The notes: generated from the sequence alone by a model not told the origin. 64,000 bases of DNA from G032773895 sp965248935 (GCA_965248935.1 OZ252214.1:124001-188000), one strand, 5' to 3'; counted from the stretch's first letter, positions 18,229 to 27,266 are shown. Made by a program: numbers and translations.

Positions 18229-18598
18229 CTCTGTTTATCGGTTTCTTTTATTCCTTATAAAGTTAGGAATTATTACGACAAAAGAAGCTAACATCGTCGA
18301 ACTTGCTTATTTGTAGCCATAATCAACCCATGATAGCCTTTGCTCAGTAGCTTGTAGAGTGACTGATTGAAATTTGCGTACTCCCCAGTAAGGTCCGCAA
18401 TTCAGTCAAACTAAGCCTAGTGATATTTAGAATCGTCGCACCGATTCTAAAATTTGCTTGGCTTAATTTCAGCGATTCAAGAGACTAAATAACTATTTAA
18501 TAAGGTTGGCAGTAGCTTCTATTGCCATGCAGCCCTTATTAATAGTTAGTTTATAGCCGCAAAGGTATTGATGGCCCGTTTAATCAGCGGGCCATTTT
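18229..18598 (+). ncRNA. Candidate structured non-coding RNA of about 370 nt
   Basis: No open frame, but a row of strong stems. (1) 18361-18378 pairs with 18396-18407 (GACTGA..TTGCG / CGCAATTCAGTC). (2) An outer TAAGCC/GGCTTA (18412-18417, 18460-18465) encloses a perfect 10-bp stem TTTAGAATCG / CGATTCTAAA (18426-18435, 18442-18451). (3) A long stem 18491-18505 / 18534-18547 encloses GGCAGTAG..TATTGCC. (4) A perfect terminator closes it. The start is inferred from the -10 element and the CRP-type site. It resembles none of 6S, tmRNA, RNase P, 4.5S, Spot 42 or CsrB that I can recall. Transcription is not proven. Confidence 0.55.
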
Positions 18599-18600
18599 TT
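18571..18600 (+). terminator. Strong intrinsic terminator of the RNA candidate
   Basis: A perfect 8-bp GC-rich stem ATGGCCCG / CGGGCCAT with a 9-base loop is followed directly by six T. No gene precedes it within 580 bp, so it must end a non-coding transcript. Confidence 0.93.
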
Positions 18601-18734
18601 ACCTCCTCATTTTACATCCAAGAGTTACTCCTTACTCCAAATAAGCCTTATTAACTGGACTTAGCCCTCTCAAACCACTACTCTTCCGCGCTGAAAATAC
18701 AGCGCACTATATAACTTAACCTTGGGGAAAACGA

Positions 18735-19601
18735 ATGAAGCAAACGGTCAGCTTTACCTCCGGAAACGCCAACATTTCGGGCCACCTTTACCTACCCAAA
18801 AACAAAGAAGAGAAGTTCCCCTGTATTGTTCTCTGCCATGGGTTCTGTGGTGTAAAAGAACTTCTACTTCCAACCTTTGCTCAATATTTCAGCGACAATG
18901 GCTTTGCCGCACTCACATTTGACTATAGAGGCTTTGGCGAAAGCGGAGGAGAACCTGGACGCTTAGTACCTAATCTCCAGATTGAAGACATACAAGAAGC
19001 GATTAACTATGTTTGCTCCCTCCCCCAAATTGACAGCAGTAAAATTGCCTTGTGGGGTACATCATTTGGCGGTGCTAACGCTATAGTCGCCGCAACTCAA
19101 ACGGATAAAGTCCGATGCCTAGCAGTACAACTTACCTTTGCTAACGGCGAACGAGTTATCACTGGTAACTTGAATGATGAACAAAAAGAAAAATTTCTGG
19201 CTACCCTCGAAAAAATAAAAACCAAAAAAGCAACTACGGGTAAAGAGATGATGGTTCCCATTGCCAAAGTATTAACGGATAAACAATCCAAAGATTTTTA
19301 CAATCAATACGCTAACGACTTCCCGGCTTTAAAAGAAAAAATTCCTTTTTTAACCATAGCGGAAACCATTAACCATAAACCTGAAACTGTATGTGACAAA
19401 CTTACAGTTCCATTTCACATAACGGGAGCAGGCAAAGATAGTGTAAACCCTCCCGAAGAAACAAAAATACTGTTCGACAAAGTTAAATCAGAAAAACAAC
19501 TCTTAATGTTAGATGATGCAACACACTATGAAGTATACGAGGGCAATCTGTTTAAACAAGTGGCCAAAGCACAAAAAGAATGGTTTAAAAAACACTTGTA
19601 A
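18735..19601 (+). CDS. Alpha/beta hydrolase, esterase/dienelactone-hydrolase-like
   Basis: A 288-residue cytoplasmic alpha/beta-hydrolase without signal peptide. The oxyanion-hole segment IVLCHGFCG is at about 31-39, TFDYRGFGESGGEPG at 61-75, and the nucleophile elbow GTSFGG with Ser110. The acid is probably Asp near 235 (GAGKDSVNPPEE) and the His lies in DDATHYEVYEG near 265. The substrate is unknown; such proteins range from peptidases to esterases. It starts 135 bp after the RNA terminator and has no operon partner. Confidence 0.85.
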   Translation: MKQTVSFTSGNANISGHLYLPKNKEEKFPCIVLCHGFCGVKELLLPTFAQYFSDNGFAALTFDYRGFGESGGEPGRLVPNLQIEDIQEAINYVCSLPQIDSSKIALWGTSFGGANAIVAATQTDKVRCLAVQLTFANGERVITGNLNDEQKEKFLATLEKIKTKKATTGKEMMVPIAKVLTDKQSKDFYNQYANDFPALKEKIPFLTIAETINHKPETVCDKLTVPFHITGAGKDSVNPPEETKILFDKVKSEKQLLMLDDATHYEVYEGNLFKQVAKAQKEWFKKHL

Positions 19602-19741
19602 GGCCCGATGGGGGTATTAGAAATTGAGCGTAGTAATGTGGCAAACACGTTCAAGAGCTGTATAACATTGTGGCGGCCACAGCGGCCATCAACGCGATGG
19701 CCAATAAGATTCAGTATTGACCTTAAAACAACCCATATATG

Positions 19742-20348
19742 TTAACTGATAAAATTTTCTGGCACCAAACCTATACTCATAAGTAAACCAAGAATGGCAA
19801 ATACCCAAATTATTGTACCAACAACTATAAACAGTATATTTAACCCTGTTAACCGCGCATTACTCTCCCCAGCATTATCCCCACAACATATGTTTGCATG
19901 TTTTTGAGCTGAATATAATGAACTCCAAACTGGCGCCACAACTAAAATTGAGAGAATATCAGTGGTAGGCGAACCAATGCTATTAGCAGACATTCGCTCA
20001 AAAACGGTACTCAAAATACTAAAAACCACATACATTGTGGCCGGTAAAGAGCCTGTTCCAGACTTCACCAGTTTTCTCTTCTAACTCACCCTCAATCTCA
20101 CGAAATAGAGAATGAGCGAAAAAAATACTAAAGATAGCTCTTGGCACTGGCCATATTTCTCTGTTTTGTTTAGTTTTAATGATCCTCCAATTTTTGTAAA
20201 ACCAGAAAATACTGTATACGCCAAAAGTACAGAAAAACAATATATTAAATTTTCTCAGAGAAACAACATAAAATTCTGCTGTGACTCCACCATCATCAAC
20301 CAACAACTCTGATTCTGGTGTAGTATAAATATTTTCAGACATATACAA
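19742..20348 (-). pseudogene. Frameshifted small membrane protein (DUF4234-like)
   Basis: Two overlapping leftward frames make one protein. The first, 20348 to 20019, reads ENIYTTPESELLVDD, a membrane segment (FCTFGVYSIFWFYKNWR) and FSIFFAHSLFREIEGELEEK. The second, 20068 to 19742, continues with GSLPATMYVVFSILSTV and two further membrane segments to LLMSIGLVPENF. Related proteins read straight through (WNPGSLATMYVV-like), so one base is gained or lost around 20050-20070. Function of the family is unknown. A sequencing error is possible. Confidence 0.7.
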
Positions 20349-20463
20349 TAGACCCCTTAAATTAGATTCAACTACAAAAAACTGTTATCAGTAATTGTAT
20401 CAAATAGAGAGAAAAGACCACTTAAGTTATACTAGTCGTGTGGATTTCGACTTGATATAACCC

Positions 20464-20997
20464 TTACCAGCTTCCAGTTTCACCATCTTCAGATAAAATT
20501 TGTTTTTTAACTTCAGTAATAATATCCTGCTGATGTGTTGTTATCTCTCCATCCAAATTGGCCACATTAATAAGCATTTCAATAATGGTTTTTTTATTAT
20601 CTTCACTGAAGGACTCCTTACTCGGCGTTAATATCTTTTTGACTTCATCTTTAAATGACACGACACCACGAACCATAAAAGCAGATGCAGAAAAAAGCTC
20701 TGTAGCCGCATTCTTGCTTAAATTAAATTCATTAACAAATATTTTAATAATATCGGTTTTTTCTTCTCGGCTAATTTCATTTTCTGCCAAGGCAATACCC
20801 AATAAAAGCACCGCTGCGGCTTCCATTGGTTTATCTAGTCTATGGATGGGTTTTGTACCTAGTTTCTTCTCCCATTGATGGCGACGAAACCAAAAATACG
20901 GGTTAAAAGCATTGAGATTTACACCAGAATTCTGAAGGCGATTCAAAGCCCAGATTAAGCCTGCGATAGCCGTTATAACAGCAATAATAATATGCAT
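20464..20997 (-). CDS. Membrane-anchored TerB-like domain protein
   Basis: A 177-residue protein with one N-terminal membrane helix (residues 1-17) and a cytoplasmic helical domain resembling TerB/DjlA N-terminal domains: AAVLLLGIALAENEISREEKTDI and later IIEMLINVANLDGEITTHQQDII, both with the acidic metal-binding-like pattern. TerB-like domains are linked to tellurite resistance and membrane stress, but no ter operon is present here, so the role is unknown. It lies leftward of sthA with a 60-bp gap and could be the last gene of that unit. Confidence 0.7.
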   Translation of the reverse strand: MHIIIAVITAIAGLIWALNRLQNSGVNLNAFNPYFWFRRHQWEKKLGTKPIHRLDKPMEAAAVLLLGIALAENEISREEKTDIIKIFVNEFNLSKNAATELFSASAFMVRGVVSFKDEVKKILTPSKESFSEDNKKTIIEMLINVANLDGEITTHQQDIITEVKKQILSEDGETGSW

Positions 20998-21059
20998 TTT
21001 TATCTTCCTTTTTAGCCAAACACCAAGAAATACAGAACTTATTTCAAGCTTAACCGGCT

Positions 21060-22460
21060 TTAGTTATTTCGGTTAATTCGGTTTAATCCATTTAGCGCCG
21101 CCACCCGATAGGCTTCCGCCATGGTTGGGTAGTTAAATGTAGTATTAACAAAATACTTAATATTATTGGCATCACCAGACTGACTCATTATAGCTTGGCC
21201 AATATGCACAATTTCCGACGCTTCCGCACCAAAACAGTGAATACCCAAAATTTCAAAGGTATCAATATGGAAAAGTAGTTTAAGCATTCCAACATCTTCA
21301 CCACTTATTTGACCTCGGGCAGTATCTTTGAAAAATGCTCTACCAACTTCATAAGGAATTTTCGCCAAAGTTAATTCAGCCTCAGTTTTTCCCACAGAGC
21401 TAATTTCCGGCAATGTATAAATTCCTGTTGGAGCATCTTCAATATATCGAGGTTCTTTTCCTTGTATGGCATCGACAACAGCACGACCTTGATCATAAGA
21501 TACGCTGGCAAGGCTAGGCCAACCGATAACATCGCCAGCGGCATAGATACTTTTAACATCGGTCTGATAATGTTTATCCACTTTTACCTGACCTCGGTGA
21601 TTCGCCTCCAGCCCCACGTTTTCTAAACCTAATTTATCCGTATTTCCTGTTCGACCATTACACCAGAGTAATGCATCCGCTTTAATACGCTTACCGGATT
21701 TTAAATGGACTGTTACACCCTGCTCCGTTGTATCAACTTTAGCGTAGTCTTCGCTGTGTCTTACCATAACACCGCTATCACGTAGATGGTAACTAAGCGC
21801 ATCGGATATTTCATCGTCCAAAAAGGACAATAGCCTTTCTCGACCATTAATAAGGTCAACTTTTAAACCTAAACCAGAAAATATAGAGGCATATTCACAG
21901 CCAATAACACCGGCACCATAAATAATAATCGTTCGCGGTGTATGCCTCATTTCCAAAATGGAATCGCTGTCGTAAACCCTGGGGTGAGTAAAATCGATAT
22001 TATCCGGGTTATAAGGACGAGACCCCGTAGCAATAAGAATATTTTTTGCAAAAACAATATCTCTAGCACCGCTATCATCGACCACTTCTAATGTATGGGT
22101 ATCCAAAAATTTTGCCGTACCACTGTGTACCGTCACCCGGTTTTTGGTGAAATACTCTGTATGCATTTCCACTTGCTTAGGAATAACTTTTGAGGCAGCA
22201 CTTAATATTTGTGGGTAAGTAATGGTTTTTGAGCTACCCAAAGCTCTAAATATTGGTTGAGAGTCCAGTTGAATCACTTGCTTTACCGCATGGCGCAGAG
22301 CCTTTGAAGGTATGGTGCCCTTATGAGTGCAATTGCCCCCTAGCGAGCCGCCATTGTCAACAACCCCAACGCTCAACTCACTTTTTGCTGCCGCCATTGC
22401 AGCAGCCTCACCAGCGGGTCCAGCACCTATTACAAGAAAATCATATTTATAGTCAGTCAT
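21060..22460 (-). CDS. sthA: Soluble pyridine nucleotide transhydrogenase (Si-specific)
   Basis: SthA is an FAD enzyme that moves reducing equivalents between NADPH and NAD+. The 466-residue protein has the N-terminal GAGPAGEAAAMAAA motif. In place of the lipoamide-dehydrogenase CxxxxC it has GGNCTHKGTIPSK with one Cys, the diagnostic SthA change. The NAD-binding GAGVIGCEYASIF is near 182-194 and the FAD motif IYAAGDVIGWPSLA near 304-317. It is in the nqrM-apbE-nqr neighbourhood as in Pseudomonas, and balances the NADH pool feeding NQR. Confidence 0.96.
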   Translation of the reverse strand: MTDYKYDFLVIGAGPAGEAAAMAAAKSELSVGVVDNGGSLGGNCTHKGTIPSKALRHAVKQVIQLDSQPIFRALGSSKTITYPQILSAASKVIPKQVEMHTEYFTKNRVTVHSGTAKFLDTHTLEVVDDSGARDIVFAKNILIATGSRPYNPDNIDFTHPRVYDSDSILEMRHTPRTIIIYGAGVIGCEYASIFSGLGLKVDLINGRERLLSFLDDEISDALSYHLRDSGVMVRHSEDYAKVDTTEQGVTVHLKSGKRIKADALLWCNGRTGNTDKLGLENVGLEANHRGQVKVDKHYQTDVKSIYAAGDVIGWPSLASVSYDQGRAVVDAIQGKEPRYIEDAPTGIYTLPEISSVGKTEAELTLAKIPYEVGRAFFKDTARGQISGEDVGMLKLLFHIDTFEILGIHCFGAEASEIVHIGQAIMSQSGDANNIKYFVNTTFNYPTMAEAYRVAALNGLNRINRNN

Positions 22461-22480
22461 ACTTTTTAATAATCCTTCAA

Positions 22481-22723
22481 TTATTTCTTTTTCGCCGCAT
22501 CATAAGCTAGATCGGTATTCTTATCTGAGTCAACCCCGTTCTTTTTCTGCTCTTCCTCACACTTTTGGGTATCACCACCACAAATATCACATTTCCCTTT
22601 CATTCCCAGGTTTTGCATACCACCGCAAGAACCTTTAATGGGACTCCGACCAAACAAGACACCGATTGCCATTCCCACTATGACTAAAACCATGACAACA
22701 AAGGTTACGATAAAAATATTCAT
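22481..22723 (-). CDS. nqrM: Na+-NQR maturation protein NqrM
   Basis: NqrM (DUF539) is needed for assembly of Na+-NQR, probably in inserting the iron centre between NqrD and NqrE. The 80-residue protein has one N-terminal membrane helix (residues 3-25) and the conserved Cys set in CGGMQNLGMKGKCDICGG, plus a later Cys in TQKCEEE. Its start overlaps the apbE stop (ATG at 22723 against apbE ending at 22720), so the two maturation factors are translationally coupled. Confidence 0.95.
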   Translation of the reverse strand: MNIFIVTFVVMVLVIVGMAIGVLFGRSPIKGSCGGMQNLGMKGKCDICGGDTQKCEEEQKKNGVDSDKNTDLAYDAAKKK

Positions 22724-23859
22724 TGTTCACTCAATATATACTTTTCAAATTTTTCAGTGTGCTTAACTTTAAAGGCTTCTCCATCCCTAACAATAAAGTA
22801 GGCCGCAAGATCATTGTCACCCGCGAAATTAAAGCCCGTTTCTGGCCCCATCACGTTCAGTGCCGTCGCCAGAGCATCTGCTCTTGCTGCCGATACGCTA
22901 ACCACCGTTACCGACGCCAACCTATGGGTAATGGGCCGCCCTGTCTCAGGGTCAATAGTATGAGAAACTCTTACGCCTTTATCTTCATAATAGTTGCGAT
23001 AATCCCCTGACGTTGCCAATCCACCCTCTGTTATGGAGATCGTCTGCATTTTTCCAGAGTGAATTAGGCTTGGCTTTTCCACACCTATACGCCAAGGACG
23101 TTTCGTAGGGCTGTTTCCAGACAGTCGAAGCTCTCCACCTATTTCCACCATATAGTCCCGAAAACCTGCATTGCTAGCCAATATGGCAATCTGATCCGTA
23201 GCATAGCCTTTAGCAATAGCCGATAGATCTATGTAAATATCCCTCTGCTTCCGAGCCTGCCGAGTACTGCTATTGAGTTTTAAAAAACGAAAGCCTATGC
23301 TGGCTTGCACTTCGGCTATTTGTTTGTCAGTCGGCGCAGAAGATCTATTCTCTGGCCCAAACCCCCAGAGGTTGACTAGCGGTCCCACGGTGACATCAAA
23401 CGCACCTCCCGTCTCTAGGCTAATATCCTGAGCTTCAGCAAGTACAAAGAATAATTCATCCGACACAACAAACCACTCATTTAGCGGCGCCTGATTCAGT
23501 AGAGAGAGTTCAGAGTCAGAGATATAAGTAGACATTATTTGATTGATGGTTTCCAAACGCTTATCCACCCGCATTTGCATCGTTTGCTTACTCACCTGAA
23601 TGCCTGGGTTACTCACCAGGGTAATATGGTAGGTCGTGCCCATTATCTCCCCGTCAAGCAAAAATACTTCCGGTTCTTTTTCCTGAGAGCATCCAACTGA
23701 TACAACACATAAAGCGATGATACAAAGACGAAAAAGCGAGATGGGTTTCCCTAATCTCGCTTGAGATAAGCTTGCAGTAAAATTCGCTAATTTAGATATG
23801 GATAACAAAAAGGAATACCTTTTAAGAAAACATTTTTTAGCGCTCCATCGCAGAAACAA
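22720..23859 (-). CDS. apbE: FAD:protein FMN transferase ApbE (lipoprotein)
   Basis: ApbE attaches FMN covalently to Thr of NqrB and NqrC (and RnfD and RnfG). Core motifs are intact: IMGTTYHITL, GAFDVTVGPLVNLWGFGP, DLSAIAKGYATDQIA, and a C-terminal ADALATALNVMG. A lipobox VSVGC near residue 57 predicts a periplasm-facing lipoprotein. The start is odd: there is no ATG or GTG before the lipobox. The frame opens only with TTG codons (23859, 23808), and a complete rho-independent terminator lies inside this 5' part (23730-23762). The true start is unresolved; the mature enzyme appears whole. Confidence 0.9.
   Translation of the reverse strand: MFLRWSAKKCFLKRYSFLLSISKLANFTASLSQARLGKPISLFRLCIIALCVVSVGCSQEKEPEVFLLDGEIMGTTYHITLVSNPGIQVSKQTMQMRVDKRLETINQIMSTYISDSELSLLNQAPLNEWFVVSDELFFVLAEAQDISLETGGAFDVTVGPLVNLWGFGPENRSSAPTDKQIAEVQASIGFRFLKLNSSTRQARKQRDIYIDLSAIAKGYATDQIAILASNAGFRDYMVEIGGELRLSGNSPTKRPWRIGVEKPSLIHSGKMQTISITEGGLATSGDYRNYYEDKGVRVSHTIDPETGRPITHRLASVTVVSVSAARADALATALNVMGPETGFNFAGDNDLAAYFIVRDGEAFKVKHTEKFEKYILSEQ
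23730..23762 (-). terminator. Intrinsic terminator or attenuator inside the apbE 5' part
   Basis: On the minus strand AAGCGAGAT and ATCTCGCTT form a perfect 9-bp stem (23762-23754, 23742-23734) followed by TTTTT. It lies between the nqrF stop and the apbE lipobox, inside the open frame called apbE. Confidence 0.8.
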
Positions 23860-23927
23860 AACACTAGTTTACAAACCTTAGAGTTAAATATTTGAATACA
23901 ACAGTAAACGATTTGTAAGTCACTTAA

Positions 23928-23963
23928 ACAATTTGGCCAGAATAAAAATTCTGGCCAAATTGT
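23928..23963. terminator. Long hairpin after nqrF
   Basis: A perfect 16-bp stem (ACAATTTGGCCAGAAT / ATTCTGGCCAAATTGT, loop AAAA) lies 13 bp beyond the nqrF stop. The run of T after it on the minus strand is weak (TTAAGTG), so it may act by folding and RNA stabilisation as much as by termination. Confidence 0.7.
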
Positions 23964-23976
23964 AAAACGCTATTTT

Positions 23977-25200
23977 TTAACCACCAAAATCATCCAGCAT
24001 AATGTTTTCATCTTCCACCCCAAGGTCTTTGAGCATCTTGATAACGGCTGCATTCATCATTGGCGGCCCACACATATAGAACTCGCAATCTTCTGGTGCT
24101 GGATGCTCTTTCAGGTATTGCTCGTAAAGAACATTATGGATAAAGCCCGTTAAACCATCCCAATTATCTTCGGGTTGTGGGTCAGAAAGCGCAATATGCC
24201 AATCGAAGTTTTCATTCTCAGAAGACAGCATGTCATATTCGTCTTGGTAGAACATTTCACGCATTGAACGTGCACCATACCAAAACGAAATCTTACGGTT
24301 TGTATTAACACGTTTAAGTTGGTCGAAGATATGCGAACGCATTGGCGCCATACCCGCACCGCCACCAATAAAGACCATTTCTGCATCCGTATCTTTGGCA
24401 AAGAACTCACCAAATGGACCGTAGACTGTCATCTTATCACCCGGCTTCAGGTTAAAAACATAAGAGGACATTTGGCCCGGTGGCAAACCTTGGGTACGAG
24501 GCGGTGGCGTTGCAATACGGATATTGAACTTCACTACACCCTTTTCTTCTGGGTAGTTCGCCATAGAATAAGCACGAATTACCGGCTCAGTCACTATGGA
24601 TTCCATTTTGAAGAAACCAAAATGCTCCCAATCACCACGGTACATTTCATCTATATCGAAATCAGAAAATTTTACATGATGAGCTGGAGCTTCTAGTTGA
24701 ACATAACCACCTGCCCGAAAATCTACATTTTCACCCTCGGGTAAACGCAAAGTAAGCTCTTTAATAAAGGTCGCCACATTGGGGTTAGATTCAACCGTAC
24801 ACTCCCACTGTTTTACGCCGAATACTTCTTCCGACACTTCCACATTCATGTTTTGCTTAACCGGAACTTGGCAGCTCAAACGCCAGCCCTCTTTGGCTTC
24901 ACGTTTGGTAAAGTGTGACTCTTCTGTTGGTAGGATAGACCCACCACCAGACCGAACAATACATTTACACTGTGCGCAGGTGCCACCACCACCACAGGCG
25001 GATGGCAAAAATAAATCAGCGCCCGCTAGGGTTTGCAGTAGTTTTCCACCCGCAGGTACCACCACTTCTTTTTCACCGTTAATACTGATAGTCACCTCAC
25101 CAGAATTAACCAATTTTGAGCGGGCGCTTAAGATCACTGCGACTAGCAAGAGTACAATCGCGGTGAACAAGAAAACACCTAATATAATTTCTATGTTCAT
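23977..25200 (-). CDS. nqrF: Na+-NQR subunit F, NADH-oxidising flavoprotein
   Basis: NqrF is the entry subunit: NADH passes electrons to FAD and a 2Fe-2S centre. The 407-residue protein has an N-terminal membrane helix (2-25), a ferredoxin-type cluster site (CGGGGTCAQCKC near 70-81, with a later Cys at LSCQVP), the FAD-binding RAYSMANYPEE, and the NADH-binding GGGAGMAPMRSH. The C-terminus YMCGPPMMNAAVIKML and DDFGG is typical. It is the last gene of nqrABCDEF, followed by a long hairpin. Confidence 0.98.
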   Translation of the reverse strand: MNIEIILGVFLFTAIVLLLVAVILSARSKLVNSGEVTISINGEKEVVVPAGGKLLQTLAGADLFLPSACGGGGTCAQCKCIVRSGGGSILPTEESHFTKREAKEGWRLSCQVPVKQNMNVEVSEEVFGVKQWECTVESNPNVATFIKELTLRLPEGENVDFRAGGYVQLEAPAHHVKFSDFDIDEMYRGDWEHFGFFKMESIVTEPVIRAYSMANYPEEKGVVKFNIRIATPPPRTQGLPPGQMSSYVFNLKPGDKMTVYGPFGEFFAKDTDAEMVFIGGGAGMAPMRSHIFDQLKRVNTNRKISFWYGARSMREMFYQDEYDMLSSENENFDWHIALSDPQPEDNWDGLTGFIHNVLYEQYLKEHPAPEDCEFYMCGPPMMNAAVIKMLKDLGVEDENIMLDDFGG

Positions 25201-25221
25201 ATGCTTAACTATCCTCGCTAG

Positions 25222-25830
25222 TTACAGGGAAATGCCACTAAATGACATAAAGCCAAGTGACATTAAACCCACAGTGATAAAAGTAATACCCAAGCCTTCT
25301 AGACCTTGAGGAATATCACTGTATTTAAGTTTTTCTCGAATACCAGCCAATGCGGTAATCGCCAAAGCCCAACCAATACCCGAGCCAGCACCAAATACTA
25401 CGCTCTCGGTAAAGCCTAGACCTCGCTCAACCATTAATAACGACCCACCCATAATGGCGCAGTTAACCGTAATTAGCGGGAGGAAAACACCTAACGTGTT
25501 ATAAAGCGATGGAAAATACTTATCCAATACCATTTCAAGAATTTGAACGATCGCGGCAATCACACCGATATAGCAGATCAAACCTAAAAAGCTAAGATCG
25601 ACACCTTCAAGACCAGCCCATGCCAAGGCACCGTCTGCTAGGAGGTAGTTAAAAATAAGGTTATTAACAGGAACCGTGAGTGTTTGCACCACAACAACCG
25701 CAACACCCAAACCAATAGCGGCTTCCACTTTTTTGGATACCGCTAAGAAAGTACACATCCCCAAGAAAAACGATAACGCCATGTTCTCGATAAAAATAGA
25801 GCGTACAAATAAGCTAATTAACTCTTCCAT
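25222..25830 (-). CDS. nqrE: Na+-NQR subunit E
   Basis: Integral membrane subunit of 202 residues with six helices. NqrE and NqrD form an antiparallel pair that holds an intramembrane iron centre with Cys ligands; here Cys occurs in FFLGMCTFLAVS and in LITVNCAIMGGSL. It is homologous to RnfA in the same window. The start codon abuts the nqrD stop, so translation is coupled. Confidence 0.97.
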   Translation of the reverse strand: MEELISLFVRSIFIENMALSFFLGMCTFLAVSKKVEAAIGLGVAVVVVQTLTVPVNNLIFNYLLADGALAWAGLEGVDLSFLGLICYIGVIAAIVQILEMVLDKYFPSLYNTLGVFLPLITVNCAIMGGSLLMVERGLGFTESVVFGAGSGIGWALAITALAGIREKLKYSDIPQGLEGLGITFITVGLMSLGFMSFSGISL

Positions 25831-26489
25831 TACACCGCCTCCTGAACTTTAGTGTTCGGAGCAATTTTGAATTCGGCTTTTTCTATCTGGTTTCTTTTCA
25901 CAGAGCGAAGACCCCAAATAATTAATCCAATTAAGAAAAACGCACTAGGAGGAAGCAACATCAAGCCATTGGGTTCATACCAACCGCCATTGTTAACGGT
26001 GTGTAGAATTTCAATTCCGAAAATCTTACCGGCACCCAGTAGCTCTCGTATAAACGCTAGGGCAATTAGCATCGCACTGTAGCCTAAGCCGTTACCAATA
26101 CCATCCATAAAACTCAAAACCGGAGGGTTTTTCATCGCAAAGGCTTCAGCGCGCCCCATAACAATACAGTTGGTAATAATAAGCCCAACAAATACCGAAA
26201 GCTGTTTACTCATTTCGTATGCAAAGGCTTTTAGCACTTGGTCAACCACAATAACCAGAGACGCAATTATAATCATTTGCACAATAATACGTATGCTGTT
26301 TGGAATATGCCGACGAATAAGAGCAACAAAAAAACTTGAAAACGCGGTGACTAAGGTGAGCGCAACACACATAACCAAGGTCACTTTCAAGCTACCTGTC
26401 ACTGCCAACGCAGAACAAATCCCAAGAACCTGCAACCCAATTGGGTTATCATCAAAAATAGGCTTAAATAAAAGCTCTTTAATTTTCAT
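25830..26489 (-). CDS. nqrD: Na+-NQR subunit D
   Basis: Integral membrane subunit of 219 residues, partner of NqrE and homologue of RnfE. Conserved segments are NPIGLQVLGICSALAVT near the start and GLIITNCIVMGRAEAFAMKN in the middle, each with a Cys expected to bind the iron between NqrD and NqrE. It lies 3 bp after nqrC and overlaps nqrE by one base. Confidence 0.97.
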   Translation of the reverse strand: MKIKELLFKPIFDDNPIGLQVLGICSALAVTGSLKVTLVMCVALTLVTAFSSFFVALIRRHIPNSIRIIVQMIIIASLVIVVDQVLKAFAYEMSKQLSVFVGLIITNCIVMGRAEAFAMKNPPVLSFMDGIGNGLGYSAMLIALAFIRELLGAGKIFGIEILHTVNNGGWYEPNGLMLLPPSAFFLIGLIIWGLRSVKRNQIEKAEFKIAPNTKVQEAV

Positions 26490-26492
26490 GGC

Positions 26493-27266
26493 TTATGCCT
26501 CCCCACGCTTAAGGTTTTTCAAAAACGTTTGATAGCCGTTTTCACCAAACCAGAACTTCATCATGTAATCCACACCACGACTTGTTAACGTCGCACCAGA
26601 CAGCCCATCCACTTTGTGGTTAGCATCTTTTAGTGCTGGGGTTACAGAACCTTTAATAATTGAAATAGCAATACTGCCATCTTCGCGGTAAATTTTCTTA
26701 CCCTTCCAGATCGCTTTCCAATTGGGATTATCCACTTCAGCACCCAACCCTGGTGTTTCGATATGCTCGTAGTAGCCCAAACCTATAACGGTATTTAAGT
26801 CGCCTTCAAGCGCCAAGAAGCCGTAGAGCGTTCCCCACAAGCCATAGCCACGGATAGGAAGGATTAAAGTCTCTAAGCCATCGGCGCCATTGACTAAATA
26901 GACTTTCGCATATTTCTCGCGGCGACCTAATTTAGCGATGTCATCAGCGGAAGCGAGTGCGTCCGACGTTGCACTATTTTTAGCTCCGGCCACTTGCTCG
27001 TAAGTTTCAACATCAACAGCATCCGTAAATTTACCGGAATCTAAATCGACAATTTTAGCTTGAATGGACTCAAACATTTCATTTATCGATTTAGTTTCAT
27101 TGTACAAACCAGCAGCTAAAAGAATATTCTTTTTGAAGTCCTTAGCTTTATTTTCCACTTGCACAGGTTTTAACATCACCGCAGCGGTTGAGACAAAAAC
27201 AGAGCAAACGATGCAAAGTAAAAATGCAACCGTGACGGTTTTAGTAATGGTATCGTTATTAGCCAC
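26493..27266 (-). CDS. nqrC: Na+-NQR subunit C, covalent FMN carrier
   Basis: NqrC has one membrane helix and a periplasmic domain with FMN bound covalently to Thr in the motif SGATLTS, here GLSGATLTSRGVD near the C-terminus. The frame is open from 27302, but the GTG at 27266 (MANNDTITKTVT) has GGAGG 8-10 bases upstream and starts where relatives do. This gives 257 residues and an 8-base overlap with nqrB. Helix about 9-29. Confidence 0.95.
   Translation of the reverse strand: MANNDTITKTVTVAFLLCIVCSVFVSTAAVMLKPVQVENKAKDFKKNILLAAGLYNETKSINEMFESIQAKIVDLDSGKFTDAVDVETYEQVAGAKNSATSDALASADDIAKLGRREKYAKVYLVNGADGLETLILPIRGYGLWGTLYGFLALEGDLNTVIGLGYYEHIETPGLGAEVDNPNWKAIWKGKKIYREDGSIAISIIKGSVTPALKDANHKVDGLSGATLTSRGVDYMMKFWFGENGYQTFLKNLKRGEA

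Noticed and set aside
18229..18598. Retron-type msr-msd RNA
   Set aside because: No intact reverse transcriptase is adjacent; the only such sequence is a dead fragment 44 kb away of the group II intron type.
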